Shown here piece by piece: positions 54,270 through 63,202 of a stretch of 64,000 nucleotides of DNA. The DNA is taken from the NCBI RefSeq assembly GCF_029504575.1, contig NZ_JAQFII010000001.1:5339001-5403000 (forward strand). The letters are read 5' to 3'. Source of the stretch: Streptomyces sp. SPB162. Lineage in GTDB: Bacteria; Actinomycetota; Actinomycetes; Streptomycetales; Streptomycetaceae. The notes beneath the pieces are model-generated. The model was not told the DNA's origin and made no database searches. It saw only the letters and a list, made by a program, of their open reading frames with translations. Every line of letters starts with the position of its first letter. Position 1 is the first letter of the stretch. A program made the translations under genes and the position numbers.

Positions 54270-55400
54270 ATGGCGGACGACACGAGCGATACGCGGGGCA
54301 CGAACGGCACGTCCGGTTCCGCGCGCGCACCCGGCCGTCGAAGGCTCCCGGCCCGGCGCCGCCGCCTGGCGCGAATAGCCGCCTGGAGCGTCGCGGGAAT
54401 CGTCCTGGTGGGCGGCACCGGCGCCGGCTACCTGTACTTCAAGCTCAACGGCAACATCCACGGCGTCGACATCAACCAGGCGCTCAAGGACGACGACCGG
54501 CCCGCGCAGGTCGACAACGGCTCCGAGGACATACTCGTGCTCGGCTCCGACTCCCGCGCCGGAGCGAACGACAAGTACGGCACGGACGAGGGCAGCGCCC
54601 GCTCCGACACCGCGATGATCGTCCACCTCTACGAGGGCCACAAGACGGCCAGCGTGGTCAGCATCCCGCGCGACACCCTGATCACCCGCCCCGAGTGCTC
54701 CAAGACCGGCGGCGGCACCTCGCCCGAGGCCCACAAGGTGATGTTCAACGAGTCGTACGAGCTCGGCGGCCCGGCGTGCGCGGTCAAGACCGTCGAGTCC
54801 CTGACCGGCATCCGCATGGACCACTACATCGAGGTCGACTTCACCGGCTTCAAGGGCCTGATCGACGCCCTGGGCGGGGTTCCCGTCACCACCACCAAGG
54901 CGATCCACGACAAGTCCAGCCACCTGGACCTGGCGGCCGGCGCCCACACGCTCAACGGCGAGCAGTCGCTCGGCCTGGTCCGCACCCGGCACGGCGTGGC
55001 CGACGGAAGCGACCTGGGCCGCATACAGCTGCAGCAGGCGTTCATGAAGGCGCTCATGGACCGGATGAACGGCCTGGGCGTGCTGTCGAACCCCACGCAG
55101 CTCGTCAAGGTCGCCGACAGGGCCACCAAGGCCATCACCACCGACTCCGAGCTGGCCTCCCTCAGCGGGCTCAAGGGCCTGGCGTCGAGCCTCTCCAGCC
55201 TGAAGTCCGAGAACATCAACATGGTGACGCTGCCGGTCCAGTACGCGAAGAGCGACGCGAACCGCGTCGAGCCCCTGGACGCGCAGGCTGCGCTGGTCTG
55301 GCAGGCGCTCAAGGCGGACCAGCAGATACCGGCGGCCGCCCTCAAGGGCTCCGCCGCCGCCGAGACCGATGCGAAGGGCGTCGTCGGAAGCGGCTCCTGA
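54270..55400 (+). CDS. LytR-CpsA-Psr (LCP) family protein
   Basis: The 376-residue protein has an Arg-rich cytoplasmic start, one transmembrane helix (about 31-53, IAAWSVAGIVLVGGTGAGYL) and an extracellular LCP domain with LVLGSDSRAG, GSARSDTAMIVHLY and VVSIPRDTLI carrying the Arg/Asp residues that bind pyrophosphate. LCP enzymes transfer polyprenyl-linked glycopolymers onto peptidoglycan. The ligated polymer is not evident. Its place between rho and rpmE is conserved in Streptomyces. Confidence 0.9.
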   Translation: MADDTSDTRGTNGTSGSARAPGRRRLPARRRRLARIAAWSVAGIVLVGGTGAGYLYFKLNGNIHGVDINQALKDDDRPAQVDNGSEDILVLGSDSRAGANDKYGTDEGSARSDTAMIVHLYEGHKTASVVSIPRDTLITRPECSKTGGGTSPEAHKVMFNESYELGGPACAVKTVESLTGIRMDHYIEVDFTGFKGLIDALGGVPVTTTKAIHDKSSHLDLAAGAHTLNGEQSLGLVRTRHGVADGSDLGRIQLQQAFMKALMDRMNGLGVLSNPTQLVKVADRATKAITTDSELASLSGLKGLASSLSSLKSENINMVTLPVQYAKSDANRVEPLDAQAALVWQALKADQQIPAAALKGSAAAETDAKGVVGSGS

Positions 55401-55611
55401 AACGTTCCCGCACCCCTCGGGCGGGCTCCCGCGCAGCTCACGCACGGGTTCCGGGACTTTTTCCGGCCTCCCGGAGGCGCCGGGAATGAAATCCGGCCGC
55501 CTCTCGTTTTGGGAGATGCGGCCAGTCCTGGCAGACTGGACTGCTGGCCCCGGTTCACGTGACGCAAACCCGCTCCACGACCCGGCGCCCTCCCGAACCT
55601 AGGAGCATCCC

Positions 55612-55839
55612 TTGAAGCGCGAAATCCACCCCGAGTACGTCGAGACCCAGGTCACCTGCACCTGTGGCGCGTCGTTCACGACCCGCAGCACCGAGAAGAG
55701 CGGCGTGATTCGCGCCGACGTCTGCTCCGCGTGCCACCCGTTCTACACGGGCAAGCAGAAGATCCTCGACACCGGTGGCCGCGTGGCCCGCTTCGAGGCC
55801 CGCTTCGGCAAGAAGGCCGCCGGGTCCGCCCAGAAGTAG
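55612..55839 (+). CDS. rpmE: 50S ribosomal protein L31, zinc-binding form
   Basis: The 75-residue protein (TTG start, LKREIHPEY) has the zinc cysteines TCTCGA and VCSACHPFYTG, the C+ form that is replaced by a zinc-free paralogue under zinc limitation. GGAGCATCCC upstream is the ribosome-binding site. Confidence 0.97.
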   Translation: MKREIHPEYVETQVTCTCGASFTTRSTEKSGVIRADVCSACHPFYTGKQKILDTGGRVARFEARFGKKAAGSAQK

Positions 55840-55846
55840 CGACCCG

Positions 55847-55898
55847 AAAGCGCCGGTTCTCGGTCCCCCGACACGTCGGAGGACCGGACCGGCGCTTT
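55847..55898 (+). terminator. Terminator after rpmE
   Basis: AAAGCGCCGGT (55847-55857) pairs perfectly with ACCGGCGCTTT (55888-55898), starting eight bases after the rpmE stop; the interior can pair further. Confidence 0.85.
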
Positions 55899-55948
55899 GT
55901 CGTCCGGTACCGATAGCAGTCCAGGGTTGTTCAGGAGAGGCACAGCAG

Positions 55949-57037
55949 ATGTTCGAGGCAGTCGAGGAACTGATCGGCGAGCACGCCGACCTCGAGAAGC
56001 GGCTCGCCGATCCCGCGGTGCACGCGGATCAGGCCAATGCCCGCAAGCTCAACAAGCGCTACGCCGAGCTGACGCCCATCATCGGCACCTACCGCTCCTG
56101 GAAGCTGACCGGCGAGGACATCGAGACCGCCCGTGAGTACGCCCAGGACGACCCGGACTTCGCGGCCGAGCTCAAGGTGCTGGACAAGCAGCGCGTCGAG
56201 CTGACCGAGAAGCTGCGGCTGCTGCTCGTACCGCGCGACCCGCACGACGAGAAGGACGTCATCCTCGAGGTCAAGGCCGGGGAGGGCGGCGAGGAGTCCG
56301 CGCTGTTCGCCGGCGACCTGCTGCGGATGTACTTGCGGTACGCCGAGCGCGTCGGCTGGAAGACCGAGATCATCGAGGCGAACGAGTCCGATCTCGGCGG
56401 CTACAAGGACGTCCAGGTCGCCGTGAAGACCAAGGGCGGCAACGGGGCCACCGAGCCCGGCCAGGGCGTCTGGGCGCGGCTCAAGTACGAGGGCGGGGTG
56501 CACCGCGTGCAGCGGGTGCCCGCCACCGAGTCGCAGGGCCGGATCCACACCTCCGCGGCCGGCGTGCTCGTCACGCCCGAGGCCGAGGAGGTCGAGGTCG
56601 AGATCGGCCCGAACGACCTGCGCATCGACGTGTACCGCTCGTCGGGCCCCGGCGGCCAGTCCGTCAACACCACCGACTCCGCGGTGCGCATCACGCACCT
56701 GCCGTCCGGTCTGGTCGTCTCCTGCCAGAACGAGAAGAGCCAGCTCCAGAACAAGGAGTCGGCCATGCGTATCCTGCGTTCCAGGCTGCTCGCCGCCGCG
56801 CAGGAGGAAGCCGATCAGGAGGCCTCCGACGCGCGCCGCAGCCAGGTCCGCACGGTGGACCGCTCCGAGCGGATCCGGACGTACAACTACCCCGAGAACC
56901 GCATCTCGGACCACCGTGTCGGCTTCAAGGCGTACAACTTGGACCAGGTCCTCGACGGGGACCTCGACGCGATGATCCAGGCGTGTGTCGATGCCGACTC
57001 CGCCGCCAAGCTGGCCGCGGCCGGCGACGCCGGCTGA
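55949..57037 (+). CDS. prfA: Peptide chain release factor 1
   Basis: The 362-residue factor releases peptides at UAA and UAG. It has SSGPGGQSVNT (GGQ hydrolysis loop) and the RF1 anticodon-like PATESQGRIHT. ATG 55949 after AGGAGAGG gives MFEAVEELIGEH, the normal N-terminus; an upstream in-frame extension (from 55775) runs into rpmE and is not credible. Confidence 0.97.
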   Translation: MFEAVEELIGEHADLEKRLADPAVHADQANARKLNKRYAELTPIIGTYRSWKLTGEDIETAREYAQDDPDFAAELKVLDKQRVELTEKLRLLLVPRDPHDEKDVILEVKAGEGGEESALFAGDLLRMYLRYAERVGWKTEIIEANESDLGGYKDVQVAVKTKGGNGATEPGQGVWARLKYEGGVHRVQRVPATESQGRIHTSAAGVLVTPEAEEVEVEIGPNDLRIDVYRSSGPGGQSVNTTDSAVRITHLPSGLVVSCQNEKSQLQNKESAMRILRSRLLAAAQEEADQEASDARRSQVRTVDRSERIRTYNYPENRISDHRVGFKAYNLDQVLDGDLDAMIQACVDADSAAKLAAAGDAG

Positions 57038-57103
57038 CACCGGCCGCGACACCGGCGGAAGCGCCGGCCGACCGGCCACAGCGAGCTAACAGGAGGGCAA
57101 TCA

Positions 57104-57950
57104 GTGAACGTGCTGCTCGCCGAGGTGGCGCAGGCCGCCCAGCGGCTGGCCGACGCCGGCGTGCCGTCCCCGCGCTTCGACGCGGAGGAACTGGCCGCGT
57201 ACGTGCACGGCGTCAAGCGCGGCGAGCTGCACTCGGTCGCCGACTCCGAGTTCGACGCCCGCTACTGGGAGGCGGTCGCCCGCCGCGAGGCCCGCGAACC
57301 GCTCCAGCACATCACCGGGCGCGCCTTCTTCCGGTACCTGGAGCTGCAGGTCGGCCCCGGCGTCTTCGTCCCGCGCCCCGAGACGGAGTCGGTCGTCGGC
57401 TGGGCGATAGACGCCGTACGGGCCATGGACGTGGCCGAGCCGTTGATCGTCGACCTGTGCACCGGTTCCGGCGCGATCGCGCTGGCGCTGGCCCAGGAGG
57501 TGCCGCGCTCGCGCGTGCACGCCGTGGAGCTGTCGGAGAAGGCCCTGGAATGGGCCCGCAAGAACATCGAGGGAAGCAAGGTCCAGCTGGAGCACGGCGA
57601 CGCGCTCGCCGCGTTCCCCGAGCTCAACGGCCAGGTGGACCTCGTCATCAGCAATCCGCCGTACATCCCGCTCACCGAGTGGGAGTACGTGCAGCCCGAA
57701 GCGCGTGACCACGACCCCGAACTGGCCCTCTTCTCCGGTGAGGACGGCCTCGACACCATCCGCGGTATCGAGCGCACGGCGCACCGGGCTGCTGCGGCCG
57801 GGCGGCGTCGTCGTGATCGAGCACGCGGACTCGCAGGGGGGCCAGGTTCCGTGGATCTTCAAGGAGGACGCCGGCTGGGCCGACGCCGCCGACCACCCCG
57901 ACCTGAACAACCGGCCCCGCTTCACGACTGCCCGCAAGGCGACGCCATGA
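57104..57950 (+). CDS. prmC: Release factor glutamine methyltransferase (frameshifted as sequenced)
   Basis: The enzyme methylates the GGQ glutamine of release factors, so its place after prfA is classic. It has the SAM-binding loop VDLCTGSGAIALALA and catalytic NPPYIPL. The frame breaks at CACCGGGCTGCTG (57784-57796); removing one G from GGG (57787-57789) restores HRLLRPGGVVVIEHADSQG and a natural end at 57950, 281 residues. As written it would read through into unrelated sequence to 58093. GTG start after AGGAGGG. Confidence 0.9.
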
Positions 57951-58036
57951 TGTCGGTGGCCGGCGCCGGACCGGGGGTACGGGGGTCGTCCCCCGGGAGA
58001 AGGCAGCACGACTGCCCGCAAGGCGACGCCATGATG
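57923..58036. repeat. 30-base direct repeat flanking a GC-rich hairpin
   Basis: The 30 bases at 57923-57952, spanning the prmC stop, recur exactly at 58007-58036 (offset 84). Between them a G/C-rich palindrome (CCGGGGG at 57971-57977 can pair with CCCCCGG at 57990-57996) forms a hairpin. The structure looks like a short element insertion or a duplication of the 3' end of prmC. Confidence 0.9.
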
Positions 58037-58092
58037 GCGCGGGTCAACTGCACGCACGGCGCCGCAGCGGCGCACAGCCTGGAGGTCAGCTA

Positions 58093-58740
58093 ATGGCACG
58101 GCGATACGACTGCTCGGACGCGACCGACCGCGCCGCCGGACTGCGCGAAGCGACGTCCGCCATCAAGCGTGGCGAGCTCGTCGTGCTGCCCACCGACACC
58201 CTGTACGGCATCGGCGCGGACGCGTTCGACGCGCAGGCCGTCGGTGATCTGCTGGAGGCCAAGGGGCGGGGCCGCAACATGCCCTCCCCGGTGCTGGTCG
58301 GCTCCCCGAACACGCTGCACGGCCTGGTCACGGACTTCTCCGAGCAGGCGTGGGAGCTCGTCGACGCCTTCTGGCCCGGCGCGCTCACCCTCGTGGCCAA
58401 GCACCAGCCGTCCCTGAACTGGGACCTGGGCGACACCCGCGGCACCGTCGCGGTCCGTATGCCGCTGCACCCCGTCGCGATCGAACTGCTGACCGCCACC
58501 GGGCCGCTCGCCGTGTCCAGCGCCAACCTGACCGGCCACCCTTCCCCCGAGGACTGCGACGCCGCCCAGGAGATGCTGGGCGACTCCGTCGCGGTGTACC
58601 TGGACGCCGGGCCGACGCCCGCCACCGTCCCGTCGTCCATCGTCGACGTGACCGGCAAAATCCCGGTGCTGCTCCGGGCCGGCGCGATCAGCGCCGACCA
58701 GCTGCGAGAGGTCGTACCCGACCTGGAGGAGCGCAATTGA
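58093..58740 (+). CDS. L-threonylcarbamoyladenylate synthase (Sua5/YrdC/TsaC family)
   Basis: The 215-residue enzyme makes threonylcarbamoyl-AMP for the t6A modification of ANN-decoding tRNAs. It shows LPTDTLYGIGADAF, KGRGRNMPSPVLV, WPGALTLV and SSANLTGHPSP, the YrdC-domain motifs. It is the short form without the extra Sua5 domain. Its stop overlaps the TTG start of the next gene. Confidence 0.93.
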   Translation: MARRYDCSDATDRAAGLREATSAIKRGELVVLPTDTLYGIGADAFDAQAVGDLLEAKGRGRNMPSPVLVGSPNTLHGLVTDFSEQAWELVDAFWPGALTLVAKHQPSLNWDLGDTRGTVAVRMPLHPVAIELLTATGPLAVSSANLTGHPSPEDCDAAQEMLGDSVAVYLDAGPTPATVPSSIVDVTGKIPVLLRAGAISADQLREVVPDLEERN

Positions 58741-59384
58741 CCGCGCCCGAAAGGCGTGGCATACCGGGGCTCCCTGGTCAAAGGGACGACCGCTTCCGCA
58801 TCCTCCACGTCTGCACCGGCAATGTCTGCCGCTCGCCGATCGCCGAGCGGCTGACCCGCCATGAGCTGACGCTGCGCCTCGGCGACGGTGCCGACGGCAT
58901 CCTCGTCGAGTCCGCCGGCACGTGGGGGCACGAAGGCGCGCCCATGGAGGCGCACGCCGCCGCCGTCCTCACCGAGTACGGCGCCGACGCGTCCGGATTC
59001 ATCGGCCGTGAGCTGCTGGACGACCACGTCATCGACGCCGACCTGGTGCTCACGGCGACCCGCGACCACCGCGCGCAGGTCATCTCGATGGGGCACGCGG
59101 CGGGGCTGCGCACCTTCACGCTGAAGGAGTTCACCCGGCTGGTGCGGGCCATAGACCCCGCGACCCTCCCCGACGGCACCGTGTCGGACCGCGCCCGCGC
59201 GCTGGTCCGTGCCGCCGCCGCGCTGCGCGGCTGGCTGCTGGCCCCGAGCGCCGAGGCCGACGAGGTCTACGACCCCTACGGCGCCCCGATCGGGTTCTTC
59301 CGCAACATCGGCGAGGAGATCCACAGCTCCCTCGACCCGGTCGTCACCGCGTTGACCGGAATCCGTACCCCGACCCCCCGGTAG
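58737..59384 (+). CDS. Low-molecular-weight protein tyrosine phosphatase-like protein
   Basis: The 215-residue protein (TTG 58737 after GGAGGAGC, overlapping the upstream stop) has the signature loop VCTGNVCRSPIAE (CX5R; Cys nucleophile and Arg) and a late DPYG motif whose Asp is the general acid. It could dephosphorylate Tyr or Arg phosphate on proteins; the substrate is unknown. The N-terminal 20 residues are an unconserved extension. Confidence 0.9.
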   Translation: MTAPERRGIPGLPGQRDDRFRILHVCTGNVCRSPIAERLTRHELTLRLGDGADGILVESAGTWGHEGAPMEAHAAAVLTEYGADASGFIGRELLDDHVIDADLVLTATRDHRAQVISMGHAAGLRTFTLKEFTRLVRAIDPATLPDGTVSDRARALVRAAAALRGWLLAPSAEADEVYDPYGAPIGFFRNIGEEIHSSLDPVVTALTGIRTPTPR

Positions 59385-59531
59385 GACCCGGACGCCCCGG
59401 GGAGGGCCCGGCTCCGCGCCAGGGCCCCGCGCGGCCGGATCCGTCGCATGATCCCGCGCTCGCCGGGCGCCGCGGTGGCGGCGCCCCTACAGTGGGGTGC
59501 AGTTACCCGATCCTCCTGCGGGAGTTCTGCC

Positions 59532-60842
59532 ATGTCTGCCATGCCGGTCGCCGAAAGCCCCGTACAGACCCCGCCGCGGCCCGCCGCCAGGACGTGGCAG
59601 CCCGACTTCGCCGCGCTGCGGCGGCAGGACCCCGAGCTGGCGGGCGCGCTGCTGGCCGAGCTGGAACGGCAGAGCACGACGCTGCAGTTGATCGCGGGGG
59701 AGAACTTCGCCTCGTCCGCCGTGCTGGCCGCGCTCGGCTCGCCGCTCGCCAACAAGTACGCCGAGGGCTACCCCTCCCGCCGCCACCACTCCGGGTGCGA
59801 GCTGGTCGACGTGGCGGAACGGCTGGCGGTGGAGCGCGCCATGGCCCTGTTCGGCGCCGCGCACGCCAACGTGCAGCCGTACTCCGGCTCCTCGGCGGTC
59901 CTGGCCGCGTACGCGGCGCTGCTGGTCCCGGGCGACAAGGTGCTCGCGATGGCGCTGCCGCACGGCGGCCACCTCACGCACGGCTCGCAGGCGAACTTCT
60001 CCGGCCGCTGGTTCCGCTTCGTCGGCTACGGGGTGACGCCGCCCGGATCCCCGGATGGCGGCGGCCTGATCGACTACGACCAGGTCCGGGCGCTGGCCCG
60101 GGAGCACCGCCCCAAGGCGATCGTGTGCGGTGCCATCGCGTACCCCCGGCACATCGACTACCGGCTGTTCCGGGAGATCGCCGACGACGTCGACGCGTAC
60201 CTGATCGTGGACGCCGCGCACACCCTGGGCCTGGTGGCGGGCGGTGCCGCGCCCAGCCCGGTGCCGTACGCCGACGTGGTGTGCGCCACCACCCACAAGG
60301 TGCTGCGCGGACCGCGCGGCGGCCTGGTCCTGTGCGGCGCCGACCTGGCCCAGCGCATCGACCGGGCGGTCTTCCCGTTCTCGCAGGGCGGCCCGCACCT
60401 GCACTCCATCGCCGCGAAGGCGGTGGCCTTCGCGGAGGCCGCGACCCCGGCGTTCGCCGCGTACGCCCACCAGGTCGTCGCCAACGCGCGGCTGCTGGCC
60501 GACGCGCTCGCCGCCGAGGGCATGACGGTCACCACCGGCGGCACCGACACCCATATGGTCACCGCTGACGTCACCCCACTGGGCGTCACCGGGGTACAGG
60601 CCAGGGGACGTTGTGCCGCCGCGGGGATCGTTCTCGACAAGTACGCGCTGCCGTACGATCCGCGGCCGTCCGACATCGGGTCCGGCATCAGGATCGGGAC
60701 CGCCGCGGTGACCACCCAGGGCATGACGGAATCGGAGATGCCGCAGGTCGCGTCCTTGATCGCGCGGGCGCTGCGGGAGGAATCCGGGCTGGCCGCCGAG
60801 ATCGTCCGACTCGTCGAAGGCTTCCCGCCGTACCCTGCGTGA
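59532..60842 (+). CDS. glyA: Serine hydroxymethyltransferase-like PLP enzyme
   Basis: The 436-residue enzyme normally interconverts serine and glycine with THF. The PLP Lys is in TTHKVLRGPRGG; LIAGENFAS, NKYAEGYPSRRHHSGCE, IVDAAHTLG and SGIRIGTAA follow. Where typical GlyA has RYYGGCE, with a Tyr that contacts the substrate (E. coli Tyr65), this one has RHHSGCE. The divergence suggests it is a paralogue with altered kinetics or substrate; Streptomyces genomes usually have another glyA. ATG 59532 after GGGAG is chosen over upstream in-frame starts. Confidence 0.85.
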   Translation: MSAMPVAESPVQTPPRPAARTWQPDFAALRRQDPELAGALLAELERQSTTLQLIAGENFASSAVLAALGSPLANKYAEGYPSRRHHSGCELVDVAERLAVERAMALFGAAHANVQPYSGSSAVLAAYAALLVPGDKVLAMALPHGGHLTHGSQANFSGRWFRFVGYGVTPPGSPDGGGLIDYDQVRALAREHRPKAIVCGAIAYPRHIDYRLFREIADDVDAYLIVDAAHTLGLVAGGAAPSPVPYADVVCATTHKVLRGPRGGLVLCGADLAQRIDRAVFPFSQGGPHLHSIAAKAVAFAEAATPAFAAYAHQVVANARLLADALAAEGMTVTTGGTDTHMVTADVTPLGVTGVQARGRCAAAGIVLDKYALPYDPRPSDIGSGIRIGTAAVTTQGMTESEMPQVASLIARALREESGLAAEIVRLVEGFPPYPA

Positions 60843-61000
60843 GGGCCGTTCGGGGCCGGTGGAACCGCGGCCGCACCCTGTGAGTCTTCGCAGATGTTCG
60901 CAGCTGCGAGTACGACGCCACTAAGGTGTGACGCTGTGAGGACCTGCCCGACGCCCCTGGAGCACCGCTTCTCCCGGCCGACCCTGCCGGAGGCAGCCCT

Positions 61001-62306
61001 GTGCGCGAGTACCTGCTGACCCTTTGTGTGACCGCCGCCGTCACCTATCTGCTGACGGGCCCGGTGCGGAAGTTCGCGATCGCGGCCGGCGCGATGCCGG
61101 AGATCCGTGAGCGGGACGTGCACCGGGAACCGACGCCGAGGCTGGGCGGGATCGCGATGTTCGGCGGCCTCTGCGCGGGTCTGCTGGTCTCCTCCCACCT
61201 GTGGAACCTCAGCAGCGTCTTCGAGCTGTCCAACGAGCCGCGGGCGCTGCTCTCCGGGGCGGGCCTGATCTGGCTGCTGGGCGTGCGTGGACGACAAGTG
61301 GGGCGTGGACGCCCTGATCAAGCTGGGCGCCCAGATGATCGCCGCGGGCGTCATGGTGCTGCAGGGCCTGACGATCCTGTGGCTGCCGGTTCCCGGGGTG
61401 GGCACGGTCTCGCTGTCGCCGATCCAGTCCACGCTGCTCACCGTCGCGCTGGTCGTGATCACCATCAACGCCGTCAACTTCGTGGACGGCCTGGACGGCC
61501 TGGCGTCCGGCATGGTCGCCATCGCCGCCATCGCGTTCTTCATGTACGCGTACCGCATGTGGTACGGCTACGGCGTCGAGGCGGCCGCCCCCGCCACCCT
61601 GTTCAGCGCCATCCTCATCGGGATGTGCCTGGGCTTCCTCCCGCACAACCTGCACCCGGCCCGGATCTTCATGGGCGACTCCGGCTCGATGCTGATCGGC
61701 CTGGTCCTCGCCTCGTCCGCGATCTCCATCACCGGCCAGGTGGACCCGGACGCGATCACCGACATGACGGGGTCGACGCGGGAGACCGTGCACTTCATGG
61801 TGCCGGTCTACATGCCGCTGCTGCTGCCGCTCACCCTGATCGCGATCCCGGCCGCCGACCTGGTGCTGGCCATCGTGCGCCGCACCTGGAACGGGCAGTC
61901 GCCGTTCGCCGCGGACCGCGGCCATCTGCACCACCGGCTGCTGGAGATCGGGCACTCGCACAGCCGGGCCGTGCTGATCATGTACTTCTGGTCGGCACTG
62001 ATCGCGTTCGGCGCGGTCGCCTTCTCGCTCAACTCCTCCAGCCTGTGGATCGTGGTCGTGATCATGGTGCTCAGCGCCCTCGGCCTCGTCGTGCTGCTGC
62101 TGCCCCGCTTCCGACCGCGCGCACCGCGCTGGGCCGAGTCGTTCGTGCCGCCCCGCTACCGCCGCAGGCGCCGTACGACCCAGGCCGCGCAGCTCGCCGC
62201 CGAGCAGCTGATCCGCTCCGGCGGAGCGGCCGGCGTGCACGGCTCGACGGCCATCGGGGACCGCTCCCGGCTGCCCGACCGACGCCCGGTCGACAGCCGC
62301 AGGTAA
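61001..62306 (+). CDS. WecA-type polyprenyl-phosphate GlcNAc-1-phosphate transferase (frameshifted as sequenced)
   Basis: The polytopic membrane enzyme (repaired length 434) starts cell-wall glycopolymer synthesis by moving GlcNAc-1-phosphate to undecaprenyl phosphate. It shows REPTPRLGGIAMF, DDKWG, NAVNFVDGLDGLA, HNLHPARIFMGDSGS and GHLHHRLLEIGHS. The frame breaks at 61281-61290; dropping one base at 61285-61286 gives LLGVVDDKWG and joins the N-terminal 95 residues to the rest. GTG 61001 begins VREYLLTL. The gene lies just upstream of atpI as in other Streptomyces. Confidence 0.9.
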
Positions 62307-62566
62307 CCGGCTGTTCGCAGTACCAGACGGCGAGCCGGTCGTCAGCCGGACGACACGCCGACTACTCCTTTCGTGTGACAGGCAGCACACTTACAAGGTA
62401 AAGACCGCATCAAATACTTTGTGATACCGTTCACGAAACCCGGGAAACAAGCCGAAAGACCCTAGAGCGACGGTCTTCCGGCGTGAGGCACGTCCTCGGT
62501 CCGGGTCTACGCTCGTCTCCGACGACCAGCCGCTTACCCCCAACTCCCGCCGGAGGAGCTGCCACC
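62307..62566 (+). promoter_or_regulatory. Upstream region of the ATP synthase operon
   Basis: This A/T-richer stretch (notably 62380-62450) is the likely promoter zone for atpI-atpB and the F1Fo operon. A small hairpin GTGTG/CACAC occurs near 62373-62390. GGAGGAG just before 62567 is the atpI ribosome-binding site. I cannot assign a specific sigma factor. Confidence 0.45.
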
Positions 62567-62980
62567 ATGCAGTCCAACGACGTCCGAATGTTCCTCAACT
62601 GCGCTGTCCCCTCTGCCGCCGCCGGTGTCATCGCCGTCGTTGTCAGTGGTGTGCTGGCCGGTGGCAAGGGAGCGATCGGCGCCGCTTTCGGCACGTTCGT
62701 GGTGATCGCGTTCATGTCGATCGGCCTGTTGGTCCTGCAGCGAGTGGCCAAGTCGTACCCGGCGCTGTTCCAGATGATGGGGCTCGCGCTGTACACGACC
62801 CAGATCCTGCTGCTCGCGGTGATCCTCGCGGTGTTCAAGAACACCTCGCTGTTCAACCAGCGGGCGTTCGCCTTCGCACTCCTCGGTACCACCCTTGTCT
62901 GGATCGCCGCACAGGCCCGAGCCCATATGAAGGCGAAGATCCTGTACGTCGAGCCGGACTCCGCCGGGTCCACGTCGTGA
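62567..62980 (+). CDS. atpI: ATP synthase accessory protein AtpI-like
   Basis: The 137-residue membrane protein has four hydrophobic segments (AAGVIAVVVSGVLAG, FGTFVVIAFMSIGLLVL, GLALYTTQILLLAVILAVF, AFAFALLGTTLVWIAAQA) and sits directly before atpB, as AtpI does in F1Fo operons, where it assists c-ring assembly. ATG 62567 after GGAGGAG. Confidence 0.88.
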   Translation: MQSNDVRMFLNCAVPSAAAGVIAVVVSGVLAGGKGAIGAAFGTFVVIAFMSIGLLVLQRVAKSYPALFQMMGLALYTTQILLLAVILAVFKNTSLFNQRAFAFALLGTTLVWIAAQARAHMKAKILYVEPDSAGSTS

Positions 62981-63202
62981 ACCGTAGGGCCGGTGTAAAG
63001 ACGTCTCCGCTCATTTGCTATCGTCCGGTCTCAACTGCGGCACGGCTGGCGCGGGCGGCGCAGCTGCCTGCACGGCCTCTCGGCGTCAAGCCGATGAGCC
63101 GCCCCCATTTCTGCCAGACCAGTCCAGTGCCGTTCCGTGGCTGTACGCCGCGCCGACACATCGAGGTTGCCGTACCCATGCGCCACGCTGAAGGAGCTCG
63201 CG

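Noticed and set aside
58350..58736. N-terminal extension of the phosphatase gene back into the Sua5 gene
   Set aside because: TTG 58737 has an excellent ribosome-binding site and the upstream part is a shadow of the Sua5 frame.
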